A DNA stretch of 64,000 bases. Origin: Phytoseiulus persimilis. Its lineage: Eukaryota > Arthropoda > Arachnida > Mesostigmata > Phytoseiidae. A model generated the notes under the pieces. It searched no databases and was not told the origin of the DNA. It saw nothing but the letters and a program-made list of their open reading frames with translations. This document shows positions 36,301 through 49,873 of this stretch, piece after piece. Within the stretch, counting starts at the first letter, position 1; the number at the start of each line of letters is the position of its first letter. Made by a program: the position numbers and the translations under genes. The stretch covers positions 50,030,745 to 50,094,744 of the forward strand of contig CM075102.1 in NCBI GenBank assembly GCA_037576195.1. The letters are read 5' to 3'.

Positions 36301-39260
36301 TCCAAGAGCAAAGATATTGACGGTGTATGAAACGGGGAAGAGATAACTTGTGAGACCGGCCCTGGATCACATTGGTTTCAGCGGGTTTTAGTTTGATCAC
36401 TACTCGAGCCAAGAACAGTATCGACCATCAGAGCTCCAAGTCGAGCCGCCATATCCGATGTCTCGCTTTGCCACTGGCGGCGGGAACCGTCATTAACGGG
36501 ATCATATGCTTTCCACGACTTCGAGTCATCCATTTCTTCTCCAGGTAACCGGCGTGGTCGGGCGTGCCGAAATGATGAGCGCGCTGTTTCTGCTCTGGGC
36601 ATTGATGAGCGCCCGAGGAGAAAAATCAACGCGACATACAGCGACCAGTGTGATTCTCTGCTTACTTGCCACCCTCTCAAAAGAACAGGGCTTCATGGCG
36701 TTCCCCCTCTGCCTTTTGGTGAAGCTGCTCACACGTGTCCCCTTGAGAAGCCTCTTCGCCTCTGAGAAAGAAATAATTTTCTACCTAAAAACGGAGTGCA
36801 ATAAGGATCTCACGTATGTCTTGTCTGCGGTGTTCGTGCTGCATCTTCGATACCGGCTAATGAATGGAGAATTACCTGTTTTCGCCAGGTAAAACAATGC
36901 GGCGCGTAACAGCCCCAGTACCAGAGCAACCTCTAATACATACCAGGATGGAAATATAATGAAACTCATCGCGCGTCGATCGTCCACAGGTTCGACAACC
37001 CAGCGGCTTTATCGTCCCCGCCAGTCAGACAGCTGACATTTGCATATCTGCCGGCTTTCAATTTCAAAATTCTCTTGTTCCCATACCGTTTGTGCTGCGA
37101 CTGGGCTATGGGCTCGATTCCTCTTCTGACCCCGATGGACATACGCAACGTATTTACGCTGCTCTTTTACGGACTGATAGCCTGTGCTGTTCTGCGAGGG
37201 GAATCGCAGTGGGCGGCTTTTCACGCGCGACTGATTTCGCTGTCGATGTTGGTCATCCCGTTTATTCCAGCATCCAACCTGTTTTTTCCGGTGGGATTTG
37301 TCGTGGCCGAGCGGGTACTGTACGTGCCGAGCATCGGCTTCTGCATGCTGGTGGCGAGTGGCCTTGACAAGATTCACGACAAACAGAAACTGTAAGTCCC
37401 GTCATCGCGTGGGAGGCCGCGGCCGTCTGGTGTCAGGTGTCAAAGAAGTGGATTTTCTGAGCCGACTAATCTACGGGTCGTTGTAATCGCTCTGATATCC
37501 GCACGCGCCAAACGCGCTCCTACTGATGAGCTGTGACCTCAATCGTTCCCTGAATTTCGTGAGGGCGGGCAACCTCCCGCCCCCCTCCCTTTTTCCCACC
37601 AGAGCATGCCCGAGTGGAACTCGTCTCCGAGCAGCGTCTTTTCAGGTTAAGCCAGCTGCTGACCATTTTCTTGCTCGTGACTCATTCCGGGAAAACTCTC
37701 CAACGGAACGAGGAGTGGAGGAACGAGGTCACACTTTACGAATCGGGACTCCGAGTGAATCCCTTGAATGCGAAACTTTTCAATAATGTCGGCTTCGCCT
37801 ACCAACGAGTGGAAAATCACGAAAAAGCTCTGGAATTTTTCTTGAGAGCCAGCAGGTTGGGATTTGAACTAGGTTCCAGGAGCTGAAGACACCGATTCTC
37901 GGATCGGACATAGCTTAGTGAGCACAAAGCTTAACGATGCGATGGTATTTCCTTAGATTGCAGCCGGACGATATCGGCTCGTTCATCAATTTGGGAAGAG
38001 CGTATTCTAAATTGAGTCGATTGAGTGAAGCCGAGGCAGCGTACAGTCGTGCGCACGCACTGCTACCTCGGAGAGCGAGCACAGCGCCTGAAAAGGAGCT
38101 ACGGGTTGCGCCAGTTCATCTCAACTTGTTCGTTAATCTCGCGAATCTGATAACACGCAATAATAGTCGACTCGACGAAGCTGATTTGGTGAGCATTCCG
38201 TCCTTTGAGATGATGGGTTCTTCACGACTTCTCTGAGTTATCGGAGGATTTCCATTCCATTGACCTTCTCGCAGCTTTACAAAGAAGCAATAGCGATGAA
38301 GAACGACTACGTGGACGCGTACACGAACCGGGGAGAGATCCTCCTCAAAATGGGTCGCTTGTCCGAAGCTGTAGATATGTATCGAAAGGCCGTACGATTG
38401 AAACCGATGGACGCTGACGTTCATTTCAACCTCGGCGTCGTTCTTATGAAGCTGGAGAATCAGACTGGGAATGCTGTGCAGGAATTCCTGACCGTTCTTT
38501 CATTAGACAAGATGCACAAGGTAAGGTTGGGGACTGGTCTAATCTCGCCTTTTGGGTCACCCGTGAAAAGAGTCTCCATAAATGTATCTTGATGTTCCCT
38601 CTTTCCACAGAATGCACTAATCAGTCTGAGCATGTGTCTTCAACACATCACTGAGTCGAGAATGCGACGCAGACTGAGCGAGAGAGTTAATGAGCTTGGA
38701 CTCCTACATGAAAGCATTGCGGAGCATGTTTGGTTCAATCTTGCCATGAACGCGGTGCAAGAGTCTGACCTCATGGGAGCGGAAAAATTCTTCCGAAAAG
38801 CTCTGAGCGTGAATCCCAGTTTCCGGAGTGCTCTGTTCAATCTTGGAGTACTACTGTATGAGGGTCAGCGATACAATCAGTCAGCACACTACCTGAAAAA
38901 ACATGTAGCTCTGTATCCGCAATACGTCAGAGGCACAATGCTCTTGGCAGACATCTATGTGATTCATCTTGGTGAGAAATCGGAAGCATGCAAGGTGAGC
39001 TGATTCCGCTGCGGCTAGGAATGAGGGAAGTGGAAACGTTCTGCCCGACTGAAACCTATATTCCTTTCCAGTGTTACCGAGAAGTCATACGGTGGCAAAC
39101 CGATAATTCTGAAGCTCGTTATAATCTGTGCATCCTAGAGTCTTCCACGGACTCCGAAAAAGCTGATTGTTCAAAGTATCTAAGTGCGCCGAAGGCTGCT
39201 CGGTTCCCGGGGAGAGCCCTCAAGAATGTTCAACCGGAAGGAATGAGTCAATTTTTGTAA
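33345..39260 (+). CDS. TMTC3: Protein O-mannosyltransferase TMTC3 (TPR membrane protein)
   Basis: Ten exons: 33345-33557, 35683-35819, 36099-36183, 36545-36888, 36990-37391, 37646-37855, 37957-38188, 38275-38520, 38611-38994 and 39072-39260 (2442 nt, 813 aa); all phases agree. TMTC3 is an ER multi-pass protein that adds O-linked mannose to cadherin repeats. Visible hallmarks are the luminal acidic pair in CGFVFDD (39-40), [56 protein letters not shown] and the segment [19 protein letters not shown]. From about residue 425 there are TPR repeats, including QPDDIGSF and several LGxxL..G...A units. The order and wording fit TMTC3 better than TMTC1, 2 or 4. The start at 33345 gives the expected spacing to FDD. 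It is shorter than vertebrate TMTC3 (about 914) because the Lys-rich tail is missing or lies in another exon: the stop TAA at 39258 overlaps a strong donor (T|GTAAGT). Confidence 0.94.
33558..35682 (+). other. TMTC3 intron 1
   Basis: This 2.1-kb intron runs between the FDD exon and the SHKSYRP exon (donor AAG|GTGTGT, acceptor GATTGCAG). It is much the longest intron of the gene. Frames such as 34924-35325 were examined and look random. No mobile element was recognised. Confidence 0.7.
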
Positions 39261-42200
39261 GTTGTCACTGGGTCATAGGGGCTCTTTCATTGACCAGAAG
39301 GAAATAAAAGCCTATCTGACTCCATTTGATGTGCTTCAATGTAACATGTACATACCTCTTTTTGCACCAAGTTGGGGTAATCTTAATAGGGCTACCCTCC
39401 GGGGATGTTCCGAGAAGAAATCGACGGCCCAACTTGAGGTCGGAGGAGTTCGAAGAGTTCTCGAAGAGGAGGAAGGATCTTGTGCTGAAAATTGATTTTC
39501 CAGCATCCATCTTTTCGTGTTTTCGGGAAACCGTGGAGAAATGTTATCGAAAATGGAAGCAGTGGACTCAGCCCAACGGTCTTTCCCGCTAAGAGTTTTT
39601 GAACATGTACTCGGAAGAGCTCATCGGTACGTTAGCCGAGCGATGTAATGTCCAACTTCAAACGATCTGGATTGATGAATTTGATGGCTGAAAACGGAAC
39701 GCTCGTTTTGCACATCGACGCACGCGACCCGACGTAGCGCCCAGCGGAGTAAGCTCGTACACGTCGGTTAGTTTGTACTGGGTTTCTTTAGAGCTTCAGT
39801 CAAGTCACATGTCGAGAGAACGGTCTTCGGGACCATATGAAGAGATAGAGAAAAACTGTGTCGTTTTTAATCAGGGTTTTCGAATCGAGGGTTGGTTGTT
39901 TATTGTTAATATCCATAGCCTGAAAGAGGATAAGTTATTAAATGACACTGGAATGACTTCTATCTGATACTCATCATCGAGACGACGTCTCGATGCACGA
40001 GTGAGAGTGGTGGGAGGAGCATCCTCAGGCATCCCCGATAGATCGCGAGAACTACAGGGGAAATTCACGAAATCTCGCGTTCGAGCATCACTGACAATGA
40101 GTCGTGGTCGACGTCGAACCGCAGTCTACCTATGGGAACCGGAGCAGCTAGTTCGAGCCGAGAGAACCAGAGTTGAGAAACATGTGACGTAGAATGAAAT
40201 ATGGGGTACCCCATAGCTCGACCGTTGTCGTCGCTCACTGCTGGAAAACGCTCGCGGAGAAATACTCTAGACCTGATGATTATACTGAAATTGAGAGGCG
40301 TTTCTGTTAGGCGACCATCATCCTAGACAAGAATCAGAAATCAAGTTCCTGACCAGACTACACATCCTGCAACGGCGTGAGGGCGTTTCGTTGACCCGTT
40401 CGGAAAGCTTTCCACGGACGAGAACTTCAAATTGCTCTGAGGGGGGCGCATGCTTTGGCTCAATATTCCAGCCTCAAGTCCTGCATGCATTCTGAGAGAA
40501 TCTGAGTTTAGGAAGAGTAGCGGCCTCAGTTCGAGGTGATTCAAATTGTGAACATCATCATGCGGTTCGGAGGCTCAGGGGAGCAGTCATCAGGCCTGGC
40601 GTCCGTTTTCGCAACGAATCTTCTTATCACTGAACATTGAGAAATGTAGTTTCGCAGCATTAGCTCCCGGCATTCCTGTCGTCCCCCTGGATTTCGCAGC
40701 CTGCCTCACGCTAACGTCATCCCTGAGAATATGTCTTTTGCTTTATGGCTTCATCGAGCGATTTTCTCATATATTCGCTCCGCGGTGATTCTATCGTTGA
40801 ACACGTACTCTCGTTCAGCTTACCAGCTGTGAGTACCACGACGAGAATAATGAGTGGCCCTATAGCTATTTCCCACTCAATAGGGAGAGAATTCTTATTC
40901 CTGATTCCAACGAGACTCCTCCATACTCTCCATACTTTCACCTAACTTTGGCAGTACATCTTCAAGTTGTGGAAACGTTTTTGTATTGGATGCTCGTGAA
41001 CTCTCAGAATTCCATGGTGAGACGTGCATTTTGTTGCGCATTTCCAGGCACCCCGTACACGGACACTCGAGAGGGGACATTCCTTACGAGGCCTAGAGCC
41101 TGCTCTATCTGTTCGGGGAGTATACCACCTCAAGCGTATCTGAGAAGCGCCAAGAAGGGACATCTGTCGGCTCTCGAGTCGGGCAGGGGGTGTGAATGTG
41201 CAACGTGCGCACCTCACAATGCCCGCTCACTGCGATCAGGCGAGGAGGACGGACACCGAGATTGACTCTGAACGCTTGGCCATCACCTCGCGAAAAGAGC
41301 TGTGCGAAGTTCAAAGTTGACCTGATGACCTTAGGGACCGCTGCTGGCGGTAAAAGTGACTCGCACCTAAAATGGATTGGCCCCTGCTGTCGAAGAGCGT
41401 TCGTTCAAGTCCGTTCTCTTCTTGCGCCAAACACTGCTCCGATCTTTGCTTGTTGAGTGTAAGGTTTCGTAGGCTTTGTTCTCCGTGGTCACAGCTCCCT
41501 AATAACTGCCCTGTGGCATTGAGCCAGAGAAACCATGAGGGCATTGATTGAAAATTGATTCAACGACCTGAGGAGTTGGGTGCTATACTCAAGATCACAA
41601 ACCCGAATTGAGAGCGGCAAGGCTGTTCCGTATCCGGCGTTTCCATGTCCTTGAAATCAGGATCCGTCAGAAGCGGTCTCCATGCATTCCTCGCCCAATC
41701 CTCTGTGGTGACCTAGGAATATTCGGAACCTTGTAGCCATCGTGCCAACCTTGACCATGAGGGCTGAATTTAGCCTCTCCACTGGAAACTTTGTCGTCCT
41801 CCACCATGATTTCGGCTCAATCTGGCCGTCGTCGTCATCATCATCATCAACAACCTTATTGGTGGGATTCCGGCAGAAAATATAAGAGTCTTCGAAAAAT
41901 TTAGACCAACGCGCAAATCGAATTGCAGCCGAAATGAGGGAAAAGAAAATCTCATCAAGCGAGGAATTTGGCGGAGTCGAGCAAAGAGAAGCGACTACGC
42001 GAATGGACCTACGAACCGACAGACAGATGAGCGGACCGGCCGACGGATGAGTCGCAGGAGTGGCGGGCGATCGAGCGAGCGACGAGAGCTTGCAGCGGAA
42101 CTGCGAGGACGAGAAAGAAATCAGAACGAGACGAGACAGAGCGGGGAAGAGAAGAAGCAGGCCCAGACGGACCGTGCGAACGGTATCCCGAACTTGGTCC

Positions 42201-45200
42201 CGCTAACGGGAGGAAGAAATTCGCCTTTGAAGGCGCTAGGCGATCGTCCGCTCCCTACGCAACTGATTCAATACTTTGATCGTAATTCATATCGATATCG
42301 GATCGGGACAGCCCTCTTGTGCGAATAAATGCGCGGACTTTTCAAGATCGGGAACGTGCATCTCGCAGCACGTATCCAAGTCCGCATTCCACTCTCCACC
42401 ATGATTTACGTTTTATCGCCGCCGTTGGAGGGCGGTCGAAAGTTGAACCGCCAGCCGGGAAAGGGAGTTGTTTTTGAACAAGCGCCGGGGCAGGCAAACA
42501 CGTGCCTTTTGTGGGTATTCCATGCTCTGCTGAGGCGCAAATGATCACGAGGAAGAGGAGGCGGAGGAGACGACGAACAGGGTTTGCCCCGTGCCGTTCA
42601 ACGAGGCACCGCCAATTCAAGGGTAGGCCTAGAACAGGAGCTGCCCTCGCAGGGGGCCGGGGCTCGCACCTACCTTCCGTTCCCTGCTTTCCTGTGTGCC
42701 CATCTGCGGGCCCGGCTGCCATCAACGACACGACATCTGCCGCCACGATAAGTGTCTCCCTGTTCTCTCTATCTTGTCTTCCCTCACAAACTCTCCACAC
42801 GCTCCCCCTCCGTTCTTGAAGAGGCGTCGACCGCAGCGGGAATCGATTTGGCAATCAGTGCTCTCGTCAAAAATGGCACTTTACTACTGCACCTCGGGTT
42901 CGGAGGACAGGATTATCAGTAGGATCCTAACGAAATGCCACAACGCCGGCGGGAAAAAAACTCGATCGAAACATTCCCAGGATCACGCGGTTCCGCTGCC
43001 GTCATGCGATGACCGGGATGCGTTCCAAGGTCGAGTAGGAGTTTCTCCACCGTTGCTGAAGCGCTATGCCCGGCAAGGCGGGTTGTTTCCGAGGGCAGAA
43101 GTTGCTGTGTTTCCATTTACCCCGAGCTCCTCCGCGACCGAAATCTCGCAGTGAGCACGCGAATCGTATTCCAACAGAAGAGTGCGTTGCTGTGTTTCGC
43201 AGCCCGATGATTGTCGAAGCGGAGGGAGGAGATTTAAAATACGCGTAGAAAACACGATAATGCACGCTGCTGAATTTGCATGAGGGGAGCAAGCGCACGG
43301 TCTCAACTTTTAACGCCGGCAGGTACGACTCCTTTGTCTCGGGTGGAGAGATGTCAAGCAGAAAGCTTTCTCGCGCCCATGGCGAGCAGCCTGGCTGTTT
43401 GTATCCGTCCGGCTCGCAATTTCCTCTGTTACAAACGTTGGAAATCTAGATGGGTACGTGACACAAAATGACGACATTTTTCCTCGCACCAAGAGGAGTC
43501 GACCAATTACGATACGAGCGAGCGTGAGGAAAACAGGGCATGATGACCAGCAGGAGAGAAGGTTAACAAATTCGGCTCTCTCGGAAGAGGTGGCGGCTGC
43601 GGCACCGACGACAGCAACAACAACTGCGGACAAATACGTGCTCGGACTGTACAGCAGACCTTAGGATGTCCCGTGTGCTAAGATAAGGAGAACGCAGGGC
43701 CGCAGCCCGCGAGTGGGAACTCTGGTATCATGGTTGCGAAGCATCGAACGGCAGCGACGACAATTTGGTCCAGGGAAGGTCTTAATAAGTCCTTTATTAA
43801 TTAATCACCAAGATGCGAGTTATTTTCGGACCACGAGCGGATAAGCTGAAATTGCTTAGCACGGTTTCCTTTCTCACCGACTTGCTTCCGCTCTCGCTCC
43901 CCTTTCCTCTCTCACTCTCCAAGTGGCCAAATGAAGAAATTGTCGTTCACTCTCCTTCAGAAAGCCGAAACAATACAGGGTCCGTATCAGCTCTTCCAGC
44001 CGCTGAAGCGTAAAATATGCATCATTAGGATTTCGATATAATCGGGAGTTCCGCCAGCAGCACGGTCGGCGGAATACCCATGAGGAAGTGGAAGCAATTT
44101 GTCGACGTGGTCTCCTAGACCAGCATTACTCGTCTCCATTGATACGACTGGGACTCTAACGAAGGCTGCGATCAATGACTCGATCAGGCTCACCAGCAGT
44201 TGTCTGCAAATTCCCTATACAAGAATTCCAAAACAAGAGTAATGTTCTGTTCATTAATCGAAACAGCCGTGTACTTTTCACGATGTGTGAACCGCAGTGA
44301 TTCTCCGCTAATCACGGCCTGTGCACAATACTGCTTTGTTGAGCCCACTGAAAACATGTGAAAGTGTGGTTCAAAATAATAGAGCACAGTTTGGCTATGC
44401 AGTCGCGTCTTCGTGGCTTGCCAGCTTTTCACGGCCCACCGCGTCTCGCTAACATCGAGCGAACGAGCGAAGCGATGAGCGAGCGAGGGAATAGAGCCTG
44501 CCATCCTCCTCTCGTTAATCTCCGTGCGCCTCCCCAGTGAGAGTGATGAAACGATGGAAGCTCGATAAGACTGTTAGAATTGCGAGTACAAAAAAAACAC
44601 TGGCAATGAGGCATTTCGATCAGATCATACCGTTTCACTGATCGTAGATGAATCCGAGAGAACAATATCCTTCCGTGTCGCGAGGCACTTCAACCCGGTC
44701 CTTCCGAAACCCTTTGACGAAATTCCCCGGTGTTCTCCGTAATGAGTCAGTTGGGTGGTTGGCAGGTTGGTTGGCCGGCCGGCTGGTCGGTCGCTAGGAG
44801 CACATCAGCCACGCCTAGCTTATGCTCTCGTCTTGAAAAAGGCGTAAGCCCAAACTCTTTAAGAGACTCGAGAAGGTTCAAGTTCTCAATATGAGACGCT
44901 TCGTTCTATCAGGCTTCAGGGAAACATCGGAGACCATGAACCCGCTGAGGATGACTGGCGATATTTACTTCATAATGGAAATAAAGACATGCATCTAAAC
45001 GCGATTGAATATTGCAGAGTTCGAATCTGTGAGGGGTCCCTGAGATGAGAATATGGAACGGCCTCGGGCCCTTTGCGAATCGAGAACGAGCGCAGCGGGA
45101 GCTTTCGGAAATCTGGCTGGCACAGGTCATCTCGCAGAGTACTCTGATGTTTCTCACTCTCGGGAGGTTGTCCATGGTGTTGTGCTTATCCTGGCTCTGT

Positions 45201-47511
45201 TCCGAAACCTTGAATTCAAGATTTCTGACAAGTACAACCTGGTCCATTGGAATGAAATGGCGTCTCTTCCGAATTATCGTGCTGTGGAGATTTGGAACCT
45301 TGATATGTATCTGGAGAGGGGGACACGGCTCGTTTGCGGTGCAACGAGATGTTTTTCAGTTCTCCTTTCCCCTGCTCGTGTACTTCTAATCTTCCCTCAA
45401 ATTCTCCTCGGAGCGCCATCGGAGAGAAGCGGGAGGCTGTTCTCGTTTCTGAATTCTTCTCCACCATTAGATCCCTACTAGTGCGCGGCTCGCGGAATTC
45501 TCCGCTGGAGATCTTAGTTCGCCGAACCCGTCGTTGTTAGGTTTTCTGTCCATGGTGACGGACTCCGCTGAAAATTACTATGGGTTAGCCAGACCTCGTG
45601 TGGAGCAACCACAGCAAGTTTGAGCTCCGAACGACCTCCCGTTTAGCTGTAGTAACGGAGTTGAGACTTTGAATTGAAAACTCTCGGGGGAGCACTCATC
45701 GGGGGCCATCTTTCGATGTGGTCAGCCGATTGATCTTATGACATCGTATCTGAAGGAGACATCTCCCGACGGCTGGCCACTCCATGAACTGCCTTCAAAT
45801 ATAGCTCCAAGACCCCCGTACCAATACGGAAAGTATAAACGAGATCGAAGTCTTCCTCATCAAGTCATCCGCCAGCCGACGTAGGGTTTGTGAATTCCCA
45901 GCCAGAGATATATAGTAACTGGCTGCGGCAACATGGGCACAGCTTGCATTCGACTCCCCTTAGGACACTTGCACCGATGAGCTCCGATCCCTTCAATGCT
46001 GTTCGAGCCTGCCCCGTACTGCATAAGAAAGACGATACGTTTTCCGACTTACGTGACCGGACCTGCTGTCCAGGCGCTACCAGGCTCGGCCTCCACAGAA
46101 CTCATCGAGACGTTGTTTTCGAAGCATAGTTCCATAGCATAGGGTGACCAACTCGCGCTCCGTCTTCCCAGGAAAAATGGTTCGCGGCTGATGTCCTTAA
46201 GAGTGTCGTGGGTCCTTGCAGCTATCTCATCTGTTCGCCTAGCTTTCCTCGGTACTCGGCACTCCCTGTCGTGCATTCATAAGCTGGAGGATCTCCCTCG
46301 TTGAGTCATCGAGGCCCCACAATAGCCCACCGAATCTATTCTCTAAGTGTCCGACGGTCTTACAGAAGGTGGGAAGTTTGTGGAGCAATTCGTTATCCAG
46401 AACATGGTGCAACAGCGTGTAGCGCTAAGCAAAGCGGCCGAGAACAGCTTCCAGGTTCCAACGAACATTGATGATTCTGCGAGAGAAGTTCGCTCCTCCG
46501 CAAGTGATCTGCTTCCCATTTCCCCCTCATTACCTGCATGCACACCGGGAAACCCTCCTTTTGCATCCAGTGCAGGGAGACCAATGGTCCGTCCTCTAGA
46601 TGGTTCTGAGGGTGGCCCATTTGTTTCGAGGACCTCTTGGAAGTCAACGAGGAAACTCCGAATTCCATAGTATCGGACTCGTGGGTCTGGCATCCGATGT
46701 GCAAAAGAGAGCCGGTAATTAGCCAAGAAACAGATTCAAGGTATCTCATTTCCCGAGAAAATAGCAAGCGACAGTATCACGAATTTATATGGTGCTGAGG
46801 GTGGTTTCAACGACCGAGGGCGGAAAGCTGAATGAGGGTGATTTCCAGTGAAAATCGGAAATCGTCGGATGGACTCGGCATTTCAATAATCGGATGACCC
46901 GGCCATTTATGAGTAATTTTCCTCGGAGGAGAAACCTTCCATTCTGCCTTGTTGTGGAGTTACGAGAGGGTAAACGATATTAGCCAATGGGCAGAGCTTT
47001 GAAAAAGGGTGGATACGATCGCTTGCCATTTTTTGAGGAAATCAGGTAACTTCGAGCGGTTTCCTGGCGAATGACCGGCTTCCTATCGCGCGTTGGATGC
47101 GACCCCCACGACGTTTTCGTCACTTTCCCGTAACTTTGAGGAGGACTTCGAAAAAAAAGAGCGTCGTTCTCGAGACCAAATGGCGGCCTCAACTCAAACA
47201 CATCCAGTTCAGTGGAATCACCGAAATGGCCGCTCCGAGATCCTCTATCGACCACTCTCTATTTTTGGAAGAATTCTTTGGAAACAGAATCGGGCTCGAA
47301 AATTCTTGGGTACTTCTTTGTAACCTCTACGGCAAGCAGGAATCTTACGTGACATTGGGTCTGTAAGGGGAATTTGCTTTGAAGACTCACTCAGAGATCA
47401 GAGTGTTGGCATGTACATTGATTCTCGGATAGAAGGCGTAGAACTATACGTAGTGTCAAGCAACACCCCTGTGCTGTCCAATCATTCAGGCCATTTCACA
47501 TCACTCTGTTC
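39261..47511. other. Gene-poor stretch downstream of TMTC3
   Basis: No supported gene over about 8 kb. The first 350 bp may hold a further TMTC3 exon: frames at 39372-39495 and 39386-39532 are rich in Glu/Lys/Arg, but none could be joined with confidence. A GTC/ATC-type trinucleotide tract lies near 41826-41850, a purine-rich block at 42040-42160 and a GGTTGG tract at 44751-44792. Confidence 0.45.
44751..44792 (+). repeat. GGTTGG / GGCCGG tract (possible G-quadruplex)
   Basis: Repeated GG pairs separated by one to three bases over about 40 bp; this could fold as a two-tier G-quadruplex. It resembles the GCCA tracts at 21.6 and 26.1 kb on the other strand. Confidence 0.6.
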
Positions 47512-47871
47512 CTACCGAGGAAGGTGATGCGGACCTTCGACCACACAATGACGGACGTTATCGGTCGCAGGCATGAAGCCTAGATTGAGCTTCCGCAAAT
47601 AAAATGATGAATGGTGATGATGGCCGTGATTGGGAAACGATGTCTCAACGCAACTTGTCGGTCCTTCTGTTCGATGAATCTGATGATTGATGGACTCCCA
47701 CAGAGCCAGAATCGCCGAGGAGCACCCCTGATAGAGTCCGTTAGTGTCATATCGGAACGAAGGAATCACTGAGAGAGGAGGGAAACTCCGATGAATCACA
47801 AATTCCGAGGGCAACGCATGGAAGTACGAGCAGGTTAGTCTTGAATCCGTTGCATAGTAATTTGCCGCTCC
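47512..47871 (-). pseudogene. FLYWCH-like zinc-finger fragment
   Basis: A minus-strand frame starts at an acceptor (GGTTTTCAG) and reads a FLYWCH-like pattern: FVIHRS, then GLYQGCSSAILALWE, a hydrophobic CVETSF step, a terminal His-Gly-His-His-His and a Leu-Arg-Lys-Leu helix. It resembles the Cys/His half of the zinc-finger gene at 2.8-4.0 kb in layout, not in exact sequence. No flanking C2H2 exon or transposase was found and it stops at 47512, so it looks like an isolated remnant or one exon of a gene that I could not complete. Confidence 0.33.
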
Positions 47872-48974
47872 CTGAAAACCATTTCGGCATTTTCTGGAAT
47901 CAATCCATCCTGTAGCGAAGGCCCTCGACCCAGCCATCGCATCTTTCCGCAACCATCTTATCACGATTACGGGAGTCTCTGAGAGATCCCGGCTGCCTGC
48001 AGAGCTCTGGTTCTACGAGAACCCTCGGCATACCAGAGCCGACCCGATTTTTCGATAGCGATGGAAGATCTTTCTTCCTTCCGCATTTTCTTATCCTCAG
48101 TGACTCTCCGTTAGCAGTGGGAATAAAAAGAGCGCGGTTTATTATTCCGAGCAATCGGGTGGAATTGCTTCACTTGGCTCGAGCGAGGGTAGCAGTGCAG
48201 GGACCAGCTGCTGCAGTTGTTGTGGCATATCCACAACTCGCGACAAGAGACGCCTGCCATCGGAACGGATCAAAACGGCGAAAACTTTGTAATTTGAGTG
48301 CGGACTCGAGCTCGGTCCCCACGGTGGTACCCCGAAGCCTGACCAAGACAAATCGACTCGTCGAGGAATACTTCAGAAGCTGAGTTCCTCTCAAACCTCG
48401 AAGCGATTTCGTCGAGTGTAGCATGTGTTCAGAGAGAATTAAATCCGAGCTGTGCGGAACGCTATTTGAGTTCACGGTTTGAGAGAAGGGCTCTCTGGCA
48501 TGATCATATCAAACTCCGGCTCGCGAAGGAGCCTCTCGGAGGAGATTCTCTCTGTAGAACCCTGGAGAAACCTGCTCTTCATATTCTGATGAACCATCCA
48601 TGGAAAATCTACGAAAGCTATCCATTTATGGAGTCCGACGAGAGCGGTAGGATCGCTTTGTCAACAATAACAGGAGAGCTTACGTTCGACTTGGAAGCCT
48701 CTCCGACTTGAAGTTGTTTTCGTTCATCATGCAATTCAGGATCGATGGTCTCCATTGATCGCCGATATTACCGCACAGCACAGGACTCGACCTCCGGCCG
48801 ACTGAAGTCGGCCGCGGTTGCACTGCGGTTCCAGCTTGGGTTTGTTCCAGCTGCATGGATATGACAGTGAAGCGCTCCATAATGCTCGTGAGGAGCTCGC
48901 GTTATAGTTCGCAGTTCAACTTCTCGGAATCGACGCCGAATCGTTGAATCCTTCCTTCGAATGTTTCTGACTGA

Positions 48975-49120
48975 GCCGGGGTCACCTCCTCAGACGCAGA
49001 AGAGTATGGTCGGATCGATTTCAAAATCTATCCCATAGACTCCGAAAACCATGGTCAGATCGATCCCGAAGTCAGGTACCTGGAATCCAAAGAGTATCCA
49101 CAGGTCGACACCGGAAATCG
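48975..49120 (+). repeat. Degenerate 45-bp minisatellite, about three units
   Basis: Three units with a period of 45 bases carry the core GAArAstATGGTCrGATCGA, followed by TCCC/TCTC-type spacers. The core also occurs near 60086, 61470-61635 and, on the opposite strand, 63298-63715. Confidence 0.6.
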
Positions 49121-49789
49121 GTTTGAATGAAACGGTTTCCAACCGAAACCCTGGGGAATTCGCGATGAATTCTCACCACGTCCCAGGCATCGTCAGGGTA
49201 CCGTTATATTCGTTTGCCTGACGAATGACACGGAATCTTCCCACGTGAGCGTGCGCGGCTCCGGTTCCAGGGACTTCTGCTCGTTGCAGGGTTCATATTC
49301 GCAAACGTCAGGGCGAACTCGCAAGGAGAGCTCCTTTGGAATCAGAGCGGGCTCCTGCAGCATGAATTTAATTGCTTGAATCCGAATGAAGTTTTATTCT
49401 CCATGTCACCGTTGACACTGAGGATGGTATGCGCGCCGTCTATCGCGTGACTGCATTGCTGGACCGTTTGTAGCTCGTCGCTTTCACGTGCTGTCATCCC
49501 GCCGTTCGGGAGTCAACAACCCGGCGGAAATATATCTTTGACTCAAGCCTCTAGAATGACTCCAAGGGCTTGCGAGAATCTAAATCTGCATGTCGAATCA
49601 AGAGGGGAGTCAGGTAGTTCATAGTCTTCTTGCTCGTTTATATGGGAGCGAAAACCATACGATCCCTCCAGACTGAGACTATCAGTGTAACTTATCCCGT
49701 AAACTCATTTCCAATTTCGCCCATGGAGCACCATCATGCAGATTCGCATAGTACGCTGCTAGTTTTAGGTATCGGCAGCTTTGCAGTGT

Positions 49790-49873
49790 GTCAGGATGGC
49801 CGAGCGGTCCAAGGCGCTGCGTTCAGGTCGCAGTCCGGTCTTCCGGGCGTGGGTTCGAATCCCACTTCTGACA
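49790..49873 (+). tRNA. tRNA-Leu (anticodon CAG)
   Basis: An 84-nt type II tRNA with a long variable arm. The acceptor stem GTCAGGA pairs with TTCTGAC (one G-T pair); the A-box TGGCCGAGCGG and B-box GGTTCGAATCC are intact; the anticodon stem CTGCG/CGCAG encloses TTCAGGT, so the anticodon is CAG (reads CUG); the T-arm is GTGGG/CCCAC; the discriminator is A. A T7 run at 49876-49883 serves as the RNA polymerase III terminator. There is no intron. Confidence 0.97.

Noticed and set aside
42342-42854. 170-codon minus-strand frame
   Set aside because: Low-information Arg/Pro-rich composition in a GC-rich block with overlapping frames on both strands; no domain.
45000-45480. Overlapping 112-142-codon frames on both strands
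   Set aside because: They overlap each other, show no domains and lack splice signals.
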